DNA from: Janthinobacterium sp. PAMC25594
GTDB taxonomy: Bacteria > Pseudomonadota > Gammaproteobacteria > Burkholderiales > Burkholderiaceae_D
Length of the DNA: 64,000 bases
Assembly (NCBI RefSeq): GCF_019443505.1
Contig: NZ_CP080377.1
Location: 3,596,001 to 3,660,000 of the forward strand
Reading direction: 5' to 3'
The position numbers were made by a program, and so were the translations under genes. Shown in pieces: positions 61,000 through 64,000 of this stretch (position 1 is the stretch's first letter; each line of letters starts with the position of its first letter). Under the pieces are notes generated by a model that was not told the origin of the DNA, searched no databases, and saw nothing but the letters and a program-made list of their open reading frames with translations.

Positions 61000-61677
61000 A
61001 TGACCGCCACACTCGATTCCAGCACCGTCGCCCAGTACCTGAGCGAGCATCCGACTTTCTTCGAAGAGCATACCGCGCTGCTCGGCGAGGTCAAGCTGAG
61101 CAGCCCGCTGACGGGACGCACCATCTCGCTGCAGGAGCGGCAGATGGAAGTGATGCGTGACAAATACAAGGCGCTGGAACTGCGCATGTCCAAGCTGAGC
61201 CGCCTGGCTGAGGAAAATGGCGACATCGCCAGCAAATTCCACGGCTGGAACCAGGCCATGCTGCAAGTGCGCAACGATGCGGCCATGCCGCGCGTGCTGG
61301 TCGACGCCCTGCAAAGCAATTTCGACGTGCCCTACGTCAGCCTGCGCCTGTGGCAAGTGCTGCCGGAACACGCCAATGGCTGGTTCACGGAAGAGGTCAC
61401 GGCCGACGTGCGCATGTTCGCCAACAGCCTGCAAGCGCCGTACTGCGGCAGCAACCGCGATTTCGAAGCCGTGCACTGGTTGCAGGCGGATAAAATCGAA
61501 TCGACCGTCATGATCGCCCTGCGCGCCCCGAACACCACGGGCACCTTCGGCTTGCTGGTGCTCGGTTCGCCCGACAGCGAACGCTTTACGTCGAGCATGG
61601 GCACGGACTTCCTCGTGCACATCGGCGCCACGGCCAGCGCCGCCCTGGCCGCGCTGCGCGCCGGCTCGCCTGCCTGA
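61000..61677 (+). CDS. DUF484 family protein
   Basis: A 225-residue protein of the DUF484 family, a GAF-like fold of unknown function that is almost always beside xerC. The N-terminus VAQYLSEHPTFFEEHTALLGEVKLSSP is diagnostic, followed by a short coiled coil (LQERQMEVMRDKYKALELRMSKLSRLAEEN) and the GAF-like region ending GTFGLLVLGSPDSERFTSSMGTDFL. It precedes xerC by 7 bp, so they form an operon. Confidence 0.92.
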   Translation: MTATLDSSTVAQYLSEHPTFFEEHTALLGEVKLSSPLTGRTISLQERQMEVMRDKYKALELRMSKLSRLAEENGDIASKFHGWNQAMLQVRNDAAMPRVLVDALQSNFDVPYVSLRLWQVLPEHANGWFTEEVTADVRMFANSLQAPYCGSNRDFEAVHWLQADKIESTVMIALRAPNTTGTFGLLVLGSPDSERFTSSMGTDFLVHIGATASAALAALRAGSPA

Positions 61678-61684
61678 GAACCCC

Positions 61685-62632
61685 GTGAACGAAGCGCGCG
61701 GCAAGGCCGACTGGCTGGCCAGCTACCTGGCGCAGCTGGCCACGCAGCGCAAGCTGTCGCCCCACACCTTGGACGCCTACGGGCGCGACTTGCGCGCCTT
61801 GCTGGAACTGAGCGGCAATACGCCGTGGACAGCGCTGGCGCACAACGAAATACGCCGCTACACGGCCAAGCTGCACAGTGGCGGCCTGGACCCGCGCTCG
61901 ATCGCCCGCAAGCTGTCGTCGTGGCGGGGCTTTTACAACTGGCTCAGCGGCGAAACGGCGCTCGACGCCAACCCCGTCGACGGCATCCGCGCCCCCAAGC
62001 GGGCCAAGACCTTGCCCAAAGCCCTGTCGGTGGATGACGCCGTGCGCCTCGTGGCCCCCGCGCAACACCAGCAGGGCGCCGCCGAGCCGGAACAGCTGTG
62101 CAACCGCGCCATGTTCGAGCTGCTGTATTCGAGCGGCTTGCGCGTGTCCGAACTGACCAGCCTGGACACCCATTACTGCAAGGCCGAGGGCGGCCGGCCC
62201 GCCTCGCTGGGCTGGCTCGACATGGCCAGCTTCGAAGTCATCGTCACGGGCAAGGGCAGCAAGATGCGCAAAGTGCCCGTCGGCAAGGCAGCCCTCGTGG
62301 CGCTGGCCAGCTGGCTGGCCGTGCGTCCGCCGGCAAAGGATGGCAGCGCTGCCTTGTTTTTAAGCACGCGCGGCACGCGCATTTCGCCGCGCGTGCTGCA
62401 GCTGCGCCTGAAGGCGCACGCGCTGGCCGCCGAGATTCCCGCGAACGTGCACCCGCACGTGCTGCGCCACTCGTTTGCCTCGCACGTGCTGCAATCGTCG
62501 GGCGACTTGCGCGCCGTGCAGGAAATGCTGGGCCATTCCAGCATCACCTCGACCCAGGTCTACACGGCCCTCGATTTCCAGCATCTGGCGCACGTGTACG
62601 ACCAGGCGCACCCGCGCGCCAAGCTCAAGTAG
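61685..62632 (+). CDS. xerC: Tyrosine recombinase XerC
   Basis: A 315-residue recombinase that with XerD resolves chromosome dimers at dif. A GTG start is used. The N-terminal SAM-like domain covers 1-105. The catalytic residues are R153 (SGLRVSEL), K190 (GKGSKMRKVPV), H258/R261 (HVLRHSFASH), H284 and Y293 (STQVYT), all intact. It follows DUF484 as usual. No dif-like site was found in the window. Confidence 0.96.
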   Translation: MNEARGKADWLASYLAQLATQRKLSPHTLDAYGRDLRALLELSGNTPWTALAHNEIRRYTAKLHSGGLDPRSIARKLSSWRGFYNWLSGETALDANPVDGIRAPKRAKTLPKALSVDDAVRLVAPAQHQQGAAEPEQLCNRAMFELLYSSGLRVSELTSLDTHYCKAEGGRPASLGWLDMASFEVIVTGKGSKMRKVPVGKAALVALASWLAVRPPAKDGSAALFLSTRGTRISPRVLQLRLKAHALAAEIPANVHPHVLRHSFASHVLQSSGDLRAVQEMLGHSSITSTQVYTALDFQHLAHVYDQAHPRAKLK

Positions 62633-62684
62633 ACAGCCGCGCCCGTTGGCCAGCCTGATCCATATCAAGCGGATGCGCGCGCAT

Positions 62685-62714
62685 TTGCAAGCTTTTGCAA
62701 AATTCCGGCATAAT
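62685..62714 (+). promoter_or_regulatory. Promoter of the CobW-type GTPase gene
   Basis: TTGCAA and CATAAT are separated by 18 bp, 58 bp before the start codon. The -35 is duplicated: TTTGCAA occurs again 10 bp further on, giving a direct repeat that could be a regulator site. No clear Zur box (GTTATA..ATAAC type) was seen. Confidence 0.5.
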
Positions 62715-62771
62715 CGTCCGCATTCTTCCGCTTGCGCGGCGGCACCATCGATTACAGCATAGGCATCTCTC

Positions 62772-63878
62772 ATGGCACTGATTCCAACCACCATCCTCAC
62801 CGGTTTCCTCGGTGCCGGCAAAACCACCTTGCTCAACCGCATACTGCAGGAAGACCATGGCATGCGCATCGCCGTGATCGAAAACGAGTTTGGCCAGGAA
62901 AACATCGACAATGAAATACTGGTGCAGGATAGCAACGAGCACATCATCGAGATGAACAACGGCTGCATCTGCTGCACCGTGCGCGGCGACCTGATCGTGG
63001 GCTTGACGGAACTGGCGCGCAAGCGCGACGCCGGCCTGCTGGCGTTCGACCGCGTCGTCATCGAAACGACGGGCCTGGCCAATCCCGGCCCCGTGGCGCA
63101 AACCTTCTTTGTCGATGAAGAGGTGGGCAGCCACTACATGCTCGACGCCATCATCACGGTGGTCGATGCCCGCCATGCCATGAAGCAACTCGACGAATAC
63201 GAGGAAGCCCAGCGACAAGTGGGCTTTGCCGACAAGCTGCTGCTGTCGAAAACCGACCTCGTCAGTGAAGACGACGTGGCCACGCTGACGCGCCGCCTGA
63301 AGCGCATCAATCCCCGCGCGCCCATCGCCAAGGTCGATTTCGGCCGCGCGCCGCTGGCCGAAGTGCTCGACATCCGCGGTTTCAACCTGAATGAAAAGCT
63401 GGAACTGGACCCGGATTTCCTGGAGACAGAGACGGCGCACGTGCACGATCATGACAAAGCGCACGACCATGCACACGAGCACGATCACGCGCATGAGCAC
63501 GCACATGAGCACGCACATGAGCACAGCGACGCCTGCGCCACCGATTGCGGCCATGCCGACCACCACCATGCGCAGCACAGCGACGATATCGCCGCCTTTG
63601 TTTTCAAGAGCACGCAACCGTTCGACAGCGCCAAGCTCGATGAGTTCCTCGGCGGCCTGGTGCAAGTGTATGGTCCGCGCATGTTGCGCTACAAGGGCGT
63701 GCTGCTGATGCAGGGCGCCGAACGCAAGGTCGTCTTCCAGGGCGTGCACCAGCTGATGGGCAGCGACCTGGGCGCCAAATGGGGCGAAAACGAAGTGCGC
63801 GGCAGCAAAATGGTGTTTATTGGCAAGAATCTACCAAAAGACATTTTTATTCGCGGACTCGAACAATGTTTGGTATAA
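62772..63878 (+). CDS. CobW/COG0523-family metal-chaperone GTPase
   Basis: A 368-residue protein. The Walker A motif GFLGAGKTT is at residues 11-19. The metal-binding CxCC is at 65-68 (NGCICCTVRGD), the Walker B-like region is ETTGLANPGPV, and the GTP-specificity NKxD equivalent is SKTD. A His-rich insert (residues about 222-270) made of repeated H-E-H-A units lies before the C-terminal domain (CobW_C: FVFKSTQPFDSAKLDEFLGGL). Members such as ZigA/ZNG1 deliver zinc to client enzymes under zinc limitation; the client is not known here. Ends 122 bp before the window edge, which holds promoter-like sequence only. Confidence 0.9.
   Translation: MALIPTTILTGFLGAGKTTLLNRILQEDHGMRIAVIENEFGQENIDNEILVQDSNEHIIEMNNGCICCTVRGDLIVGLTELARKRDAGLLAFDRVVIETTGLANPGPVAQTFFVDEEVGSHYMLDAIITVVDARHAMKQLDEYEEAQRQVGFADKLLLSKTDLVSEDDVATLTRRLKRINPRAPIAKVDFGRAPLAEVLDIRGFNLNEKLELDPDFLETETAHVHDHDKAHDHAHEHDHAHEHAHEHAHEHSDACATDCGHADHHHAQHSDDIAAFVFKSTQPFDSAKLDEFLGGLVQVYGPRMLRYKGVLLMQGAERKVVFQGVHQLMGSDLGAKWGENEVRGSKMVFIGKNLPKDIFIRGLEQCLV
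63470..63530 (+). repeat. Short tandem repeat coding the His-rich linker
   Basis: Units of GAGCACGCACAT-type sequence recur in the CobW-type gene (CACGCGCATGAGCACGCACA and copies), encoding H-E-H-A repeats. The repeats are nearly identical at the DNA level, so the tract can expand or contract in 12-nt steps without frameshift. Confidence 0.7.
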
Positions 63879-64000
63879 ACTAGTCGGGTTTTGCAAAATA
63901 CCCGTTGCAAAGCAGAAACAAAAGGGAAAGTTAAGCACGCTTTCCCGCTGTCCGCCACCCGTCTTGCTGGTATAAATCAACAAGTGGCCGCCTCTGATCG

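Overview
The window reads as a chromosomal stretch of a GC-rich betaproteobacterium, most likely order Burkholderiales and family Oxalobacteraceae (Janthinobacterium- or Massilia-like). The reasons are the order tRNA-Tyr/Gly/Thr-tuf-tRNA-Trp-secE-nusG-rplKAJL-rpoBC, an SAH riboswitch in front of ahcY with metF downstream, a metK / paired LpxL-type acyltransferase / dapF block, a betaproteobacterial trimeric porin, and the protein sequences themselves. The genus is an inference; no search was run. There is no prophage, CRISPR array, intact insertion sequence or rRNA operon.

Layout. 1-2362: end of an M48 metalloprotease and an exported DUF885 protein. 2435-3986 (minus): an HDOD protein and a winged-helix regulator with a degenerate nucleotidyltransferase-like domain, followed by about 500 bp without a convincing gene. 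4491-18724 (minus): the transcription/translation superoperon region, from a promoter ahead of tRNA-Tyr through tuf, secE, nusG, the L11/L1 and L10/L12 operons and rpoBC to a strong terminator. 18820-24647 (minus): two response regulators (one TPR type, one HD-GYP type), a membrane J-domain protein and a MidA-like methyltransferase. 24722-28999 (plus): a FolM-like reductase, folB, ttcA and an exported PepF-like peptidase. 29082-39124 (minus): a Kef-type antiporter, an exported phosphatase, a glycosyltransferase broken by a stop codon, an M14 carboxypeptidase, a TonB-dependent receptor and an S41 lipoprotease. 39249-44916: indolepyruvate oxidoreductase, hpd and a divergent Lrp-family regulator, an aromatic amino acid catabolic group. 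44908-50159: an acetyltransferase, a short cca, a glutathione transferase, a lytic transglycosylase and 5-formyl-THF cyclo-ligase. 50175-54987 (minus): the methyl cycle (metF, ahcY, metK). 55176-63878: two lipid A acyltransferases, dapF, a Sel1-repeat protein, a porin, DUF484, xerC and a CobW-type GTPase.

Genes that work together: metK makes SAM, ahcY clears SAH under riboswitch control, and metF with the cyclo-ligase supplies methyl folate. hpd and indolepyruvate oxidoreductase serve aromatic amino acid breakdown, probably under the adjacent Lrp-type regulator. The ribosomal, Sec, NusG and RNA polymerase genes form the growth-rate-controlled block.

No wholly new multi-gene system was found. 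The best leads are a glycosyltransferase with an in-frame ochre codon inside its conserved glycine-rich motif, a 131-nt rod-like structured element just after ahcY, four copies of a covarying REP-like hairpin (one of which supplies the end of a kef gene), and a Sel1-repeat protein whose C-terminus resembles a truncated tyrosine recombinase and which, with a porin, splits the usual dapF-DUF484-xerC order.
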